This document shows, in pieces, positions 16,778 to 25,702 of a stretch of 36,322 bases of DNA (positions within the stretch are counted from its first letter, which is position 1; every line of letters starts with the position of its first letter). The translations under genes were made by a program, and so were the position numbers. The stretch is from Lachnospiraceae bacterium (GTDB lineage Bacteria; Bacillota; Clostridia; Lachnospirales; Lachnospiraceae): contig JAGCVT010000100.1 in assembly GCA_017962225.1 (NCBI GenBank), positions 1-36,322 of the forward strand, read 5' to 3'. The notes beneath the pieces were generated by a model. It was not told the DNA's origin, ran no database searches, and saw nothing but the letters and a program-made list of their open reading frames with translations.

Positions 16778-17769
16778 TTTTCTACAGGTTTTCCTTTCAG
16801 GAACATAATTTTATTGTGAACCCACTTGCTAAGGCGCGGGATTCGGCTTAATATCTTAAGGTTTCGTCTATCCTTAGGAGCAAGGTACTGATTCTCTTTA
16901 ATATCTTTTCTCCAAAGCTTCAGTTCTTTTAAAACCTTATCCGCAACGGGATTGTTTTTCATCTTCGAAAGAGGTGTGTGAAGCGTGTAATCAAGGCGCT
17001 GGTAAAGCTGAAATTTTCTAGCCTCTTCCTTAAGTCCGGGATATTTTTCATCGACTAACTTTGCAGCCATGTCGGAATTTTCAATCATGCAATCATAAAA
17101 GAGATTTTTGTAAACATTTCTCGTATTGCTGCCAAACCGAAGGATGATATTGTATCCCGTAATCTCGTATGTGTATATGCAGTCAAACTCCTGCAGCATG
17201 TAAACAAGGAGTTCGAAGTCTTCATTAAGCCTGCCTTCGTTAAAGGAGAATTTTTTCATAAAACCGGCTTTTATCATCTTGGTACAAAATGAACTGTCGC
17301 CTAAATGTAAAAGAAGTTCTCTGAAGTATTCAACGTTTGTCTCTCGTACAATTTCGCCCGAATCTTTTAAGGGGCCGCTTTCAAGCGTGCCGTCCTCGTA
17401 TCTGCAGACTGCCATGCACTGAGCCACGATGCAGTCGTCTTTCTCGTTAAAAACCTTCATGAGATTTTCAACGATATCGGGCTCGTAATAATCGTCCGAA
17501 TCGCAGAAGCAGATGTATTCGCCTGTTGCCTCTTTTATGCCGACATTTCTTGCGCTTGAAGAACCGCCGTTTTCCTTGTGGAAAACTTTTACTCTGGAAT
17601 CAGCCTTTTCGTATTCCCTGCACATATTGAGGGAATCATCCGTCGAGCCGTCATCCACTAGCACTACTTCAAGATTTTGGTATGTCTGCGAAAGAATGGC
17701 ATCCACGCATCTTTTCAAATATGCTGTTGAATTGTATACCGGTACAATGACCGAAACGAGTGAACTCAT
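16774..17769 (-). CDS. GT2 glycosyltransferase
   Basis: The 331-residue protein is a standard GT2 (GT-A fold) enzyme with VIVPVYNSTAYLKRC, VDDGSTDDS near 39-47, GGSSSARNVGI near 70 and the metal-binding CDSDDYYEPD at about 87-96. There are no membrane helices; it would add a sugar to the lipid-linked repeat unit at the cytoplasmic face. The C-terminal 120 residues are basic and may contact the membrane. It overlaps the ABC exporter start by 4 bases and follows the GT4 gene by 4 bases. Sugar and linkage cannot be inferred. Confidence 0.93.
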   Translation of the reverse strand: MSSLVSVIVPVYNSTAYLKRCVDAILSQTYQNLEVVLVDDGSTDDSLNMCREYEKADSRVKVFHKENGGSSSARNVGIKEATGEYICFCDSDDYYEPDIVENLMKVFNEKDDCIVAQCMAVCRYEDGTLESGPLKDSGEIVRETNVEYFRELLLHLGDSSFCTKMIKAGFMKKFSFNEGRLNEDFELLVYMLQEFDCIYTYEITGYNIILRFGSNTRNVYKNLFYDCMIENSDMAAKLVDEKYPGLKEEARKFQLYQRLDYTLHTPLSKMKNNPVADKVLKELKLWRKDIKENQYLAPKDRRNLKILSRIPRLSKWVHNKIMFLKGKPVEK

Positions 17770-17773
17770 ATAT

Positions 17774-18976
17774 TTATCCGCTATACTGTTCGATTCCCAC
17801 TATCTTTCGATACATTCTTTTCTGAGGAATCACTTTTGCTTCGCTTAAGGGACCCTTCTCGAAGAAGAACGGTTTGCCTTCTAAGATTGCCTCGCTTAAC
17901 TTAAGCAATCGCTCCGCAGCGGTCACATGATTCCAGCCGTTTTCAAGAGTCTCGTACGCATTCTCTCCGAGGGAAAGTCTCCACTTCTGATCCTTTGAGA
18001 GTTCTTCAATCTGAAAAGCCATCTTCGCAAAATCTCCCGAAGGGAATATCATGCCGTTTACTCTGTGTTTTATGAGTGTCGGAACCGCGCCTGCCGCATG
18101 TGATGCAACAACCACACAGCCCTCGTTCATTGCTTCGTTGCAGACCGCTCCCCAGCCTTCCTTGTAATCGCTGGTGATAAGGAAAATATCCGCGGTTTTC
18201 ATATGTTCTCTTACTTCTGCGGGCTTCATCATTCCGAGAAGCTTAATGTCTTCTGTAAGTCCGTTTTTCTCGATGGCCGCCTCAATGTCTTTTTCCATCT
18301 TTCCTTCGCCGATAACGGTAATCTCAAACGGAATATTTTTTTCTTTCAGACTTTTTGCAAGCTTAATAACACTCTCGGGATGCTTCCAGTCGATAAGTCT
18401 TCCGGCCCAGAGAATTTCGAGTTTCGAATGGCTTCTTCGCTCGTCTCTTCTGTCCTTTCTCTCGTCGTCGGTATAGGACTTAAACTCGGGGAAGTATCCC
18501 CATTTATATCTCTTGCCCTTGTATGCCTTGATGATATTAAAATCATCGGCCACATATGCGCCTGCGCATAAAAGATAAACCTTTTTATCCGAATATCTCG
18601 TGTGATCGTGATATTTCTTTTTAAGTCCTCTCGGCGAAACGCATTTCCACTGGCCTTCTTTGTAAAGTCTCTCGGAATATCTGATGACAGGCTTTTCCGC
18701 GTGAAGTCTGTCTTCGATTATCGATTCGTCTTCGCATCCGCCGAACACCACAATGTCCGATTCCATGATAAGTTTTTTGCATTCAAGTCCGTTCTCGTAA
18801 TACTTTTTAAGATACGGAATGCTGTCAAAATCATCATCCCAGCCAAGCTTTATACGCTCTTCTTCCATCGGCTCGGTCTGAATAAAAGCATAGTCGTCGC
18901 CAAGCTTCTCATAGAGCACGTTGCTAAGCGGAATCTGATGATGATTTATATAATTTGATACAAAAGTTAATTTCAT
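17774..18976 (-). CDS. GT4 glycosyltransferase
   Basis: This 400-residue GT-B fold enzyme of family GT4 has an N-terminal acceptor domain and a C-terminal nucleotide-sugar domain beginning LEILWAGRLIDWKHPE. The donor-site motif EGWGAVCNEAMNEG (about 274-287) carries the paired Glu residues of the EX7E signature. The frame could start two codons earlier at a TTG (18982), but AAGGA lies 9 bases before the ATG at 18976 and only 3 before the TTG, so the ATG is chosen. It acts in the cytoplasm on the lipid-linked glycan. Substrate unknown. Confidence 0.92.
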   Translation of the reverse strand: MKLTFVSNYINHHQIPLSNVLYEKLGDDYAFIQTEPMEEERIKLGWDDDFDSIPYLKKYYENGLECKKLIMESDIVVFGGCEDESIIEDRLHAEKPVIRYSERLYKEGQWKCVSPRGLKKKYHDHTRYSDKKVYLLCAGAYVADDFNIIKAYKGKRYKWGYFPEFKSYTDDERKDRRDERRSHSKLEILWAGRLIDWKHPESVIKLAKSLKEKNIPFEITVIGEGKMEKDIEAAIEKNGLTEDIKLLGMMKPAEVREHMKTADIFLITSDYKEGWGAVCNEAMNEGCVVVASHAAGAVPTLIKHRVNGMIFPSGDFAKMAFQIEELSKDQKWRLSLGENAYETLENGWNHVTAAERLLKLSEAILEGKPFFFEKGPLSEAKVIPQKRMYRKIVGIEQYSG

Positions 18977-19001
18977 TTCCAAAAGTCCTTGTCAGGGCAT
19001 T

Positions 19002-20270
19002 TTATTTTGAGATACTCTCATAAATCTCAAGCAGGCGCTTGTAGTTTGTATCGGGATTGTGAGTAATGCGCGCTTTCGCACCCGCTTTTTCACACATCTC
19101 CTTCTGTGCGTTGCTGCCGTTTAATGCAAAGCATTTCTTAACGCTCTCAACCAGCGCTTTTTCGTCGAGCGAAGGATAAATAAAGCCCTCATCTTCACTC
19201 ATTAAGTCTCTGACACCGCCCACATCGCTTGATATGACGGGCATCGAAAGAAGCATTGCCTCGCCGAGCGAATTGGGTGAATTTTCCATCATCGAAGGCG
19301 ATATAAAAGCATTGCTCTTTAAATACCGCTCTTTCATTTGATCTGCGTTTAGAGAACCCAGGAAAACAACATTGTCGCTTAAGTCTCCTTCTTTTATGAG
19401 CCTGTTGATGTATTTTCCGTATGTTCCGATTAAGATTTTTTTCTTAAGCGAATCTTCGCCGGTAATCTTGTTGCCCGCAACGTAGAGTTTTACGTCGGGG
19501 TATTCTTTCTTAATCTCAGGCAGTGCGCGAAGCAGTACATGCAGTCCCTTAATCGGGTAATCTCCCTGGCTTGCGAAAAGCGAATGTTTCTCGCAAGTTT
19601 CGAGTTCCCATTTACCATCATAAAAGTTACTTCGAAGCGTTTCGTTCATGAAGTAATACTTTGCGTCGGGATTGTATTCTGATGTGTATTTTTTATCCCA
19701 GGACGTTCTGCCTGTGACATTTTCAGTAAGCTTAATCGCTTCGATTTCAAACTCGCCGCGCTTAACGAATTTCGCCTGCTGCTTAACAATATTGTCGCTC
19801 TTTATCTTATCTCGAAGCGTTTCTTTAACATACATTTCTTCGGGCAGGCCGTCGAAATAATGATTGGCGTAAACGGAGCACAAACCCTGAATTCCGATAA
19901 GCACTTTCGAGGTGTCTCCTGCTGCTTTGCATACTGCAAGCGTGTGCGGATATTCCGTTCCGAAAATATGAATCACATCGGGCTTGAAGTCTTCGATGAT
20001 TTCTTTGAATCTGTATTCAAGTGCTTCGTCATATTCTTCGGGAGCGCTTAAATCATCATCGTAGCCGTAAGCCGTAACTTCATATTCGCCTTTGTATTTT
20101 CCCAGTTCGAAGCCTGCGTTAAAACATATTCCGAGTGTAAAGTCGTTATCCTTTTCGGCGATGAGTTTCTCCGACAGACCGGAAAGCCAGCCCTCTTTGT
20201 TGGGCACTTCGATATTCAGATGTTTCGCTATGACCGGAATGCACTGGTTTACAACCCAAAGTACTCTCAT
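19002..20270 (-). CDS. GT4 glycosyltransferase
   Basis: This second GT4 enzyme has 422 residues. It starts MRVLWVVNQCIPVIA, a common opening for GT-B sugar transferases of capsule clusters. HIFGTEYPH lies in the first domain, and the C-terminal domain shows GDYPIKGLHVLLRAL and the donor motif ENSPNSLGEAMLLSMPVIS (from about 327) with the EX7E glutamates. AAGGGA precedes the ATG. It is cytoplasmic and probably adds one residue of the repeat unit. Nothing in the sequence identifies the sugar. Confidence 0.93.
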   Translation of the reverse strand: MRVLWVVNQCIPVIAKHLNIEVPNKEGWLSGLSEKLIAEKDNDFTLGICFNAGFELGKYKGEYEVTAYGYDDDLSAPEEYDEALEYRFKEIIEDFKPDVIHIFGTEYPHTLAVCKAAGDTSKVLIGIQGLCSVYANHYFDGLPEEMYVKETLRDKIKSDNIVKQQAKFVKRGEFEIEAIKLTENVTGRTSWDKKYTSEYNPDAKYYFMNETLRSNFYDGKWELETCEKHSLFASQGDYPIKGLHVLLRALPEIKKEYPDVKLYVAGNKITGEDSLKKKILIGTYGKYINRLIKEGDLSDNVVFLGSLNADQMKERYLKSNAFISPSMMENSPNSLGEAMLLSMPVISSDVGGVRDLMSEDEGFIYPSLDEKALVESVKKCFALNGSNAQKEMCEKAGAKARITHNPDTNYKRLLEIYESISK

Positions 20271-20279
20271 GTATTTCCC

Positions 20280-21056
20280 TTACGAATAAACTTTCTTTTT
20301 AATCGAATTGTACGCGCCTGCAAAAATGCTTTTCTGCGCTATCCATGTACGGATGGGCTGAAGCGTAAGTATCATAATTCTTCTGTAATGATTGGCTTTC
20401 TTTTCGCCCATGTACTTAACTACGATTTCACGATGCTCTGCCTTGTCAAGCTTTGTGTCGGACTCGGAAAATCCGCCTCCCTCGTAGGATGCAACCGTGA
20501 TGCCTAAATATGCGGGACGGATATTCTTTTCAAAGTAACATCTTAAAAAGAAATCGTAATCCGCGCGGATCTTATATTTCGTATCCAGTCCGTCGTTGTC
20601 CCAAAGGCTTCTTGCAAAGAAACAGGACTGGTGATTAGGCATATGTCTGTAGCAGATTGACTCGGTGATTTCCTTGGGCTGCGAAATGATTTCTTTCGCA
20701 CTCACAAAATAAGCATCTCCGTAGTAAATCCTGCTGTCCGGTTTATCGGACATATACGCCGCGGCATTTTTTAAAACGTTTTCATCATAAAACGAATCTC
20801 CGCAGTTCATGAATATCACATAATCGCCCGAAGCCTTTGACACCGCGATATTCATTGCATCGTAAATGCCTTTATCTTTTTCGCTGAAAACTTTTATGCG
20901 CGAATCCTCGGGAATGTTCTCAAGACTTCCGTCCGTGGAGACTCCGTCTTTTACGATGATTTCATAATCCCCGTAAGATTGTGTGAGGATGTTTTCAAGC
21001 GTATTTTTCAATTTGTCGCCGGCATTAAAACATACCGTAATGATAGAAAAGAGCAT
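20280..21056 (-). CDS. GT2 glycosyltransferase (WfgS/WcaE-like)
   Basis: This compact GT2 enzyme (258 residues) has SIITVCFNAGDKLKNTLEN, KDGVSTDGS near 37, SEKDKGIYDAMN near 60 and FMNCGDSFYD near 80. The EKDKGIYDAMN segment with NxGD instead of DxD characterises the WfgS/WcaE subgroup found in O-antigen, colanic acid and capsule clusters. No membrane helices are seen. The ribosome binding site is weak, consistent with coupled translation after the EpsG gene 14 bases upstream. Confidence 0.92.
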   Translation of the reverse strand: MLFSIITVCFNAGDKLKNTLENILTQSYGDYEIIVKDGVSTDGSLENIPEDSRIKVFSEKDKGIYDAMNIAVSKASGDYVIFMNCGDSFYDENVLKNAAAYMSDKPDSRIYYGDAYFVSAKEIISQPKEITESICYRHMPNHQSCFFARSLWDNDGLDTKYKIRADYDFFLRCYFEKNIRPAYLGITVASYEGGGFSESDTKLDKAEHREIVVKYMGEKKANHYRRIMILTLQPIRTWIAQKSIFAGAYNSIKKKVYS

Positions 21057-21070
21057 TTTGTTTTCTCAAA

Positions 21071-22177
21071 CTAATTTATAATCCAGTTAAAATACGGCAA
21101 AAGGCGCGTTCCGTTAAACTGACTCGAATAGAGGAAGTAAATGTAGTACGCCATTCCGCCCGAAATAAGCAAAACTTTCAGTACTATGCGCACCCATTTT
21201 TTCGGAATGGCATCTATGAGAACCGGCACCAGTATTATCTGGAAAATGTTAAAGTAATATCCGATTCTCGATACAACCGGCAGGAATGAACAGCAGACAT
21301 AAACCACCGTCGCAAAAATGTTCATGTTGAAATAAAATCTGTTCCTTTCGTTATCCTTTATCACTTTCTTGTAAAGGATAATCGCGAAAATCAGAACGCC
21401 GATGCATCTTGCAATATTTGTGTAACTGACTTCTCCCGTATCATAAATCGTGTTTTCGTAATGCGGGTAAATCAGGAATACCAGTCTCCTGTAAATGTTC
21501 GGCAGGAGAAGGAAACTCGCGGAAAACGCTCCGAGGATTGCAAGCATCCAGGGTTTCCATTTTATGAGGCCCAAAGGATACGCCACAAGCACGATAAGGA
21601 TCGATATGTGGAACGTCGAAGCTAAAAGTATCAGCAGCGCGAACTTCCAGAATTCTCTTTTGAAAATGTATTTTACCGAGTAGAATGCGGCCGCAAATGC
21701 CAGATAGCTTCTGATGGAATTAAAGCTCGACGCGTAGTATCCCAGCAGCATAAACATCGCAAACGATATCGGAAAATCTTCGCTTAGTTCGTCCAGTCCT
21801 TTTATGAAGAAAAGAATCGTAACGAATGCAACTATCGCAAAGATGATGATGTACTGCTTTCCGTCGTATCCGAACATGTGCTGGACTATCTTAACTAAGA
21901 TATTAAAGCCGAACTCGGTAGCCACGGATTTATCCCTGTTCTGCGCGAGAAGATTAAAGATTGAAGTATAGCTCCAGTAATCTCCGCCGACCGCAATTCT
22001 TGTGGCCGATACCGCAAAGAGCAGGAAGAAAATCATCACGTATATTAACTTGTTGAAAGCACGGCCCTTTGAACGGTTCGGTTCTTCGAAAAAAGACTTG
22101 TCATACTTTTCGACTTTGCTGTCAACAAAGAATCCGAGCGCAATCGTTATTGCCGCAAGCACAAGGTAAACTGCCAT
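21071..22177 (-). CDS. EpsG-family polysaccharide polymerase (Wzy-like)
   Basis: This 368-residue integral membrane protein has about ten helices. Its N-terminal outer loop has ATRIAVGGDYWSYTSIF, matching the conserved Arg-x-x-x-Gly-x-Asp-Tyr-x-x-Tyr pattern of the EpsG family (PF14897). FNSIRSYLAFAAAFY around the middle is also typical. EpsG proteins are thought to polymerise repeat units of exopolysaccharide on the outer face. The ATG overlaps the stop of the upstream GT2 gene by one base (TGATG). This is the only clear polymerase in the cluster. Confidence 0.88.
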   Translation of the reverse strand: MAVYLVLAAITIALGFFVDSKVEKYDKSFFEEPNRSKGRAFNKLIYVMIFFLLFAVSATRIAVGGDYWSYTSIFNLLAQNRDKSVATEFGFNILVKIVQHMFGYDGKQYIIIFAIVAFVTILFFIKGLDELSEDFPISFAMFMLLGYYASSFNSIRSYLAFAAAFYSVKYIFKREFWKFALLILLASTFHISILIVLVAYPLGLIKWKPWMLAILGAFSASFLLLPNIYRRLVFLIYPHYENTIYDTGEVSYTNIARCIGVLIFAIILYKKVIKDNERNRFYFNMNIFATVVYVCCSFLPVVSRIGYYFNIFQIILVPVLIDAIPKKWVRIVLKVLLISGGMAYYIYFLYSSQFNGTRLLPYFNWIIN

Positions 22178-22974
22178 CAGACACCCTTTTTCTTTATTTC
22201 AAAGCCTTCTTTTATTCCGGCTTTCATAAGTTTGTTTGCTTTCTTTCGGTCAATCCCGCCTTTAAACATTTCTTTTTTGGTCAGGATGAAACGAATTCTC
22301 CATGCCCAGGCATTTTTGCCGTAAAGGAACGCGAAAAGCACTCCTCTGTCAAAGAAAAACTTTTCGGTATAACCCTCAAACCACGTGGAGGATCTCGGAA
22401 TTTCAGTTCCGATATGCGTTTCGGTCGCATACATCGAAATACCGCTTTTGTAAGCATCTCGTAAAAAAAGTGAATCTTCGCCGTTTGAGTATTTCGCGCC
22501 TCCGCCGAACAGTTCGGAAAATCTTATTTTTTTGTTTAAAAGCACATCTCTTTTAACAGCAATGCTGTATGCCGGAAATCTGCCTATATTGAAACGGGAG
22601 AGTTTTTTGAAGCCTTCGTTAACGTAGGTTCTTCTCTCATCGCAGACCGATACGTTAAACATTATCATTTCCGCTCTGGGATGCTTTGAAAACTCTTCCT
22701 CTACTTTTGTTACGTAGTCTTCGTCGTAGACAATATCATCGTCCCCGAAAAGAACGATATCGCCGAACGAATTGTCTATGCAGAGATTTCTGTTAACGCC
22801 GACACCTCGTGTGGGCGATTCGATGATGACGATTTTGTTTTCGTCTTTTACGATTTCTCTTTTACTGTCACTGTCGCACTGATTGACGATAACGGCATTG
22901 CCTTTAATAGCCATTTTTTCAATGAGTTCCTCAGGATTTACCTTCAGTGCCGACACGAGTAAAGTCATACTCAT
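22177..22974 (-). CDS. GT2 glycosyltransferase
   Basis: This GT2-like enzyme (265 residues) opens unusually with SMTLLVSALKVNPEELIE, has NQCDSDSKRE near 37, RGVGVNRNLCI near 58 and the metal site LFGDDDIVYDEDY at about 73-85. The later GEDSLFLRDAYKSG is the acidic catalytic-base region of GT2 enzymes. It resembles the glycosyltransferases next to EpsG in Gram-positive exopolysaccharide loci. GGGAG lies 8 bases before the ATG. The C-terminus is highly basic and amphipathic (about 215-265), perhaps for membrane contact. Confidence 0.87.
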   Translation of the reverse strand: MSMTLLVSALKVNPEELIEKMAIKGNAVIVNQCDSDSKREIVKDENKIVIIESPTRGVGVNRNLCIDNSFGDIVLFGDDDIVYDEDYVTKVEEEFSKHPRAEMIMFNVSVCDERRTYVNEGFKKLSRFNIGRFPAYSIAVKRDVLLNKKIRFSELFGGGAKYSNGEDSLFLRDAYKSGISMYATETHIGTEIPRSSTWFEGYTEKFFFDRGVLFAFLYGKNAWAWRIRFILTKKEMFKGGIDRKKANKLMKAGIKEGFEIKKKGV

Positions 22975-22991
22975 TCTTTGTCTCCCGACAT

Positions 22992-24290
22992 TTATGCGTT
23001 AGTTGTTTCCTCTTCCTCAACAGGTTCGGAAATATCTTCGTAAGTATTTTCTGCAGCTGCTTCTTCGTTGCGTGTATTGTAAATATTCTCTTTCAGCTTT
23101 CTCGTGGAGCTTGAGAAGTTGGAGAATACATAGCTCTTGATAAGGCTTGAGTTCACATCATAAAGAATCGCGCCGACAACATTTGCTTCCTGCAGTCTTA
23201 AAAGATCGAGCGCACGTTCAATCATCTTTCCGTTGTGATCGCCGGATTTGATTAATACGATTGTGGCATCGCATTTTGCAGCAGTAGATGCAATCGTGGG
23301 GTCGTTGTTAACCGAACCCGGAGCAACGATTTCGTAATCGGGTGCTGAGAAGTATGCATCTTCTTTTTTGAGCTTTCCGCTTTCGATGTCGGAAATTTCT
23401 TTGTTGCGCTGCTCTTTTAGGATGCTGTTGATAAGGTTGATTACATAGTGCGAATCATCGGTAAGCGATGTGTCGACTATTGCAATTTTCTTTAACCCCT
23501 TGGTAATCTTTAAGAAATTAACCTGAAGCCAGAGTCTGTAAAACTCAGTCTTTTTGTTTGTCTTGGGCTTTTCGAATTCGTAATCGTCATCCTTCTTGAT
23601 GGAGAATTTTCTCATCTGGTCGGTTGTTAGGCCGAGTGTGGGAACGCCGTAGCGAAGTTCCGTTGTGGAAGGAATGTAAATCGATGTATCCCAGATAAAG
23701 TAAAGGAAAAGTGTAATCGCAGATATAATTCCGCCGAAGATTGCACCGCTGAAGGACATCGCCCAGGTTCTGTCTTCGAAACCGACTTTTTCCGCACGGT
23801 TTGCGCTTGATAAGATTCTTGCATCTTCTATCTCTTTTAACTCGGGTGCAAAGCGGCAGATGGCCGATGCGTATTTGTTTGCAAGCATCTTGGACTCTGC
23901 CTGGCTTGTCGACTGAGCTGATACAACAACGATTCTCGTGTCGGTAAGAAGCGTGGCCGAAACCTTTTCTTTTACCTCTTCGATATCAAGACTTCTGCCG
24001 ATTTCATCCGCTGCATACTCTGCGATAATATCGTTGTAAACGAGGTCTTCCCAGGTCTGTTTGTTGATGTATATGTTTTCAATCTCAACATTGTCGATGT
24101 ACTGAAGATATACTTTTGCCTCTGCTTTGTATTCCGGTCTGCCGGAGAAAATGTTTCGCGCAGCATAATAACCGCCGCCGAAAATAAGGGCGCCTAAGCA
24201 TATTCCGTAAATGATAAACCTTATTCTTCTGATTGAGACCAGAACCATTAGTCTGAAATCCACGGGTTCTTTGCTATACGGTACTTTCAT
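22992..24290 (-). CDS. Wzz/YveK-like chain-length regulator fused to a degenerate tyrosine-kinase-like domain
   Basis: This 432-residue protein resembles Wzz/CpsC polysaccharide co-polymerases. One helix lies at about 26-50, an outer domain at about 55-165, and a second helix at about 175-200. The cytoplasmic C-terminal part (about 262-400) follows the order of a BY-kinase domain (CpsD/YwqD), with beta-strand KKIAIVDTS, ATIVLIKSGD and VVGAILYDVN. The first strand is followed by LTDDSHYVIN instead of a GxGKST P-loop, and there is no tyrosine-rich tail, only one Tyr in NTYEDISE. It probably controls chain length without kinase activity. AGGAGG precedes the ATG; the gene overlaps the end of the sugar transferase gene by 17 bases. 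Confidence 0.85.
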   Translation of the reverse strand: MKVPYSKEPVDFRLMVLVSIRRIRFIIYGICLGALIFGGGYYAARNIFSGRPEYKAEAKVYLQYIDNVEIENIYINKQTWEDLVYNDIIAEYAADEIGRSLDIEEVKEKVSATLLTDTRIVVVSAQSTSQAESKMLANKYASAICRFAPELKEIEDARILSSANRAEKVGFEDRTWAMSFSGAIFGGIISAITLFLYFIWDTSIYIPSTTELRYGVPTLGLTTDQMRKFSIKKDDDYEFEKPKTNKKTEFYRLWLQVNFLKITKGLKKIAIVDTSLTDDSHYVINLINSILKEQRNKEISDIESGKLKKEDAYFSAPDYEIVAPGSVNNDPTIASTAAKCDATIVLIKSGDHNGKMIERALDLLRLQEANVVGAILYDVNSSLIKSYVFSNFSSSTRKLKENIYNTRNEEAAAENTYEDISEPVEEEETTNA

Positions 24291-25668
24291 CGTTGTCCTC
24301 CTCGGGTTTCATAGCCGTAACCTGATCTTCGCCCACTCCTTCGGTTGCATCCGGAGTAAGAAGCACTCTCAATGTTAAAAGCATCAGTTTTATATCCATC
24401 CAGGTTGAATAACCTTCAATGTATGCTAAGTCGAGTTTCAGTTTGTCGTACGGCGAAGTATTGTATTTGCCGTAAACCTGGGCATAGCCCGCAAGCCCTG
24501 CCTTTACCTTGGTTCTGAAAGTAAACTCAGGGATTTCCTTCATATACTGCTCGATGATTTCGGGTCTCTCGGGACGCGGTCCGATAAAGGACATCTCGCC
24601 CTTTAAAATATTAAAGAGCTGGGGAAGTTCATCGATACGTACTTTTCTTATAAACTTTCCGATCCATGTGATTCTGTTATCGTTTTTGGATGCAAGTCTG
24701 GCTTTTCCGTCAGCCTCGGCATCAACCTTCATGGATCTGAATTTGATAATCTTAAAAGGCTTGTTGTTGATTGTGACTCTGGTCTGCTTGTAAAATACGG
24801 GACCGCCGTCGGTAATCTTTATAAGTATCGCCGTGATTAACATGACCGGCGAAGTAAGAATAATCAGAACAATCGAACAGAAAAGGTCAATCATTCTCTT
24901 GATGCAGCGCTGTTCGAAGTTAAGCGGATATTCCCTCGTCAAAAGAATCGGAGTGTCGAAGAAGTGAAGCACGTCCGCACCCTGAATGATAACGTCGGAA
25001 ATTTTGGGCATCATGTAAACGCGGATTGATCTTGCGTAGCAGTATTTTAAAATATTGTTTCTGAAATTCTGAGGAATATCCCAGAGTACAACGCCCTGAT
25101 ATCTGTTGGGGATTTCGTTGAAAATTGCTTCCTCGCCTTCGGAAACATTCATGATCTTGACTATCTGGAAACGGTCTTTTCTGGTCTTGAATTTCTCGAT
25201 GATTTCATCAACCGGTCTCTCGCCGCAGATTAAGATCAGGTCTCTCGGCGCAAATACCGAACGGTAAATGAGGTTAGCCAGATACGACCATCCGAGTGCA
25301 AACAAAAGCTGTATCATCGTAAGCACGATCATGTATTTCGGATCGATTGCGGTTCCGTTCATAAGGCAGATGATGCCGTATGCGAAAATGTTCGATGCGA
25401 GTAAAGAAAAAGTATGCGATAAGAATATTTCAAAGCTTCTTAAATATCCGATTTTTCCGCCGCCGTATATTACCAGGAATCCTCCCAGAACCACTGCATA
25501 GAGTGCGAGTACCAGAGCATCGCCCTTTTGCCAGAAGCGGACTTCAACCATTTTTTTGTAAAAGAAAAACCAGATAAAAGCGTATCCGCCGACATCAAGC
25601 AGGAATTCGAATGTTGCCAGCTGTAAAACCATTATTCGCTTTATGGAGTCTTTTTTGCCCATTTTCAT
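24274..25668 (-). CDS. Polyprenyl glycosylphosphotransferase (initiating sugar transferase)
   Basis: This 464-residue protein transfers a sugar-1-phosphate to undecaprenyl phosphate and so starts repeat-unit synthesis (WbaP/CpsE type). Four N-terminal helices (within about 10-140) and a Rossmann-like middle region precede the catalytic bacterial sugar transferase domain from about 255. That domain shows a membrane-entering helix, KIIKFRSMK near 304-312, RKVRIDELPQL near 338, GPRPERP near 361 and KAGLAGYAQVYGKYNT. Two ATGs (25668, 25662) fit the start and neither has a strong site. Only 34 bases separate it from the upstream GT2 gene. The sugar (glucose, galactose or GalNAc type) is not predictable here. 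Confidence 0.95.
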   Translation of the reverse strand: MKMGKKDSIKRIMVLQLATFEFLLDVGGYAFIWFFFYKKMVEVRFWQKGDALVLALYAVVLGGFLVIYGGGKIGYLRSFEIFLSHTFSLLASNIFAYGIICLMNGTAIDPKYMIVLTMIQLLFALGWSYLANLIYRSVFAPRDLILICGERPVDEIIEKFKTRKDRFQIVKIMNVSEGEEAIFNEIPNRYQGVVLWDIPQNFRNNILKYCYARSIRVYMMPKISDVIIQGADVLHFFDTPILLTREYPLNFEQRCIKRMIDLFCSIVLIILTSPVMLITAILIKITDGGPVFYKQTRVTINNKPFKIIKFRSMKVDAEADGKARLASKNDNRITWIGKFIRKVRIDELPQLFNILKGEMSFIGPRPERPEIIEQYMKEIPEFTFRTKVKAGLAGYAQVYGKYNTSPYDKLKLDLAYIEGYSTWMDIKLMLLTLRVLLTPDATEGVGEDQVTAMKPEEDNDESTV

Positions 25669-25702
25669 TCGCCGTATAAACGGCAGCCTTTCAAAAAATT
25701 TT

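Noticed and set aside
22992..24290. Active BY-type tyrosine kinase
   Set aside because: No Walker A lysine and no tyrosine cluster; retained only as a kinase-like domain.
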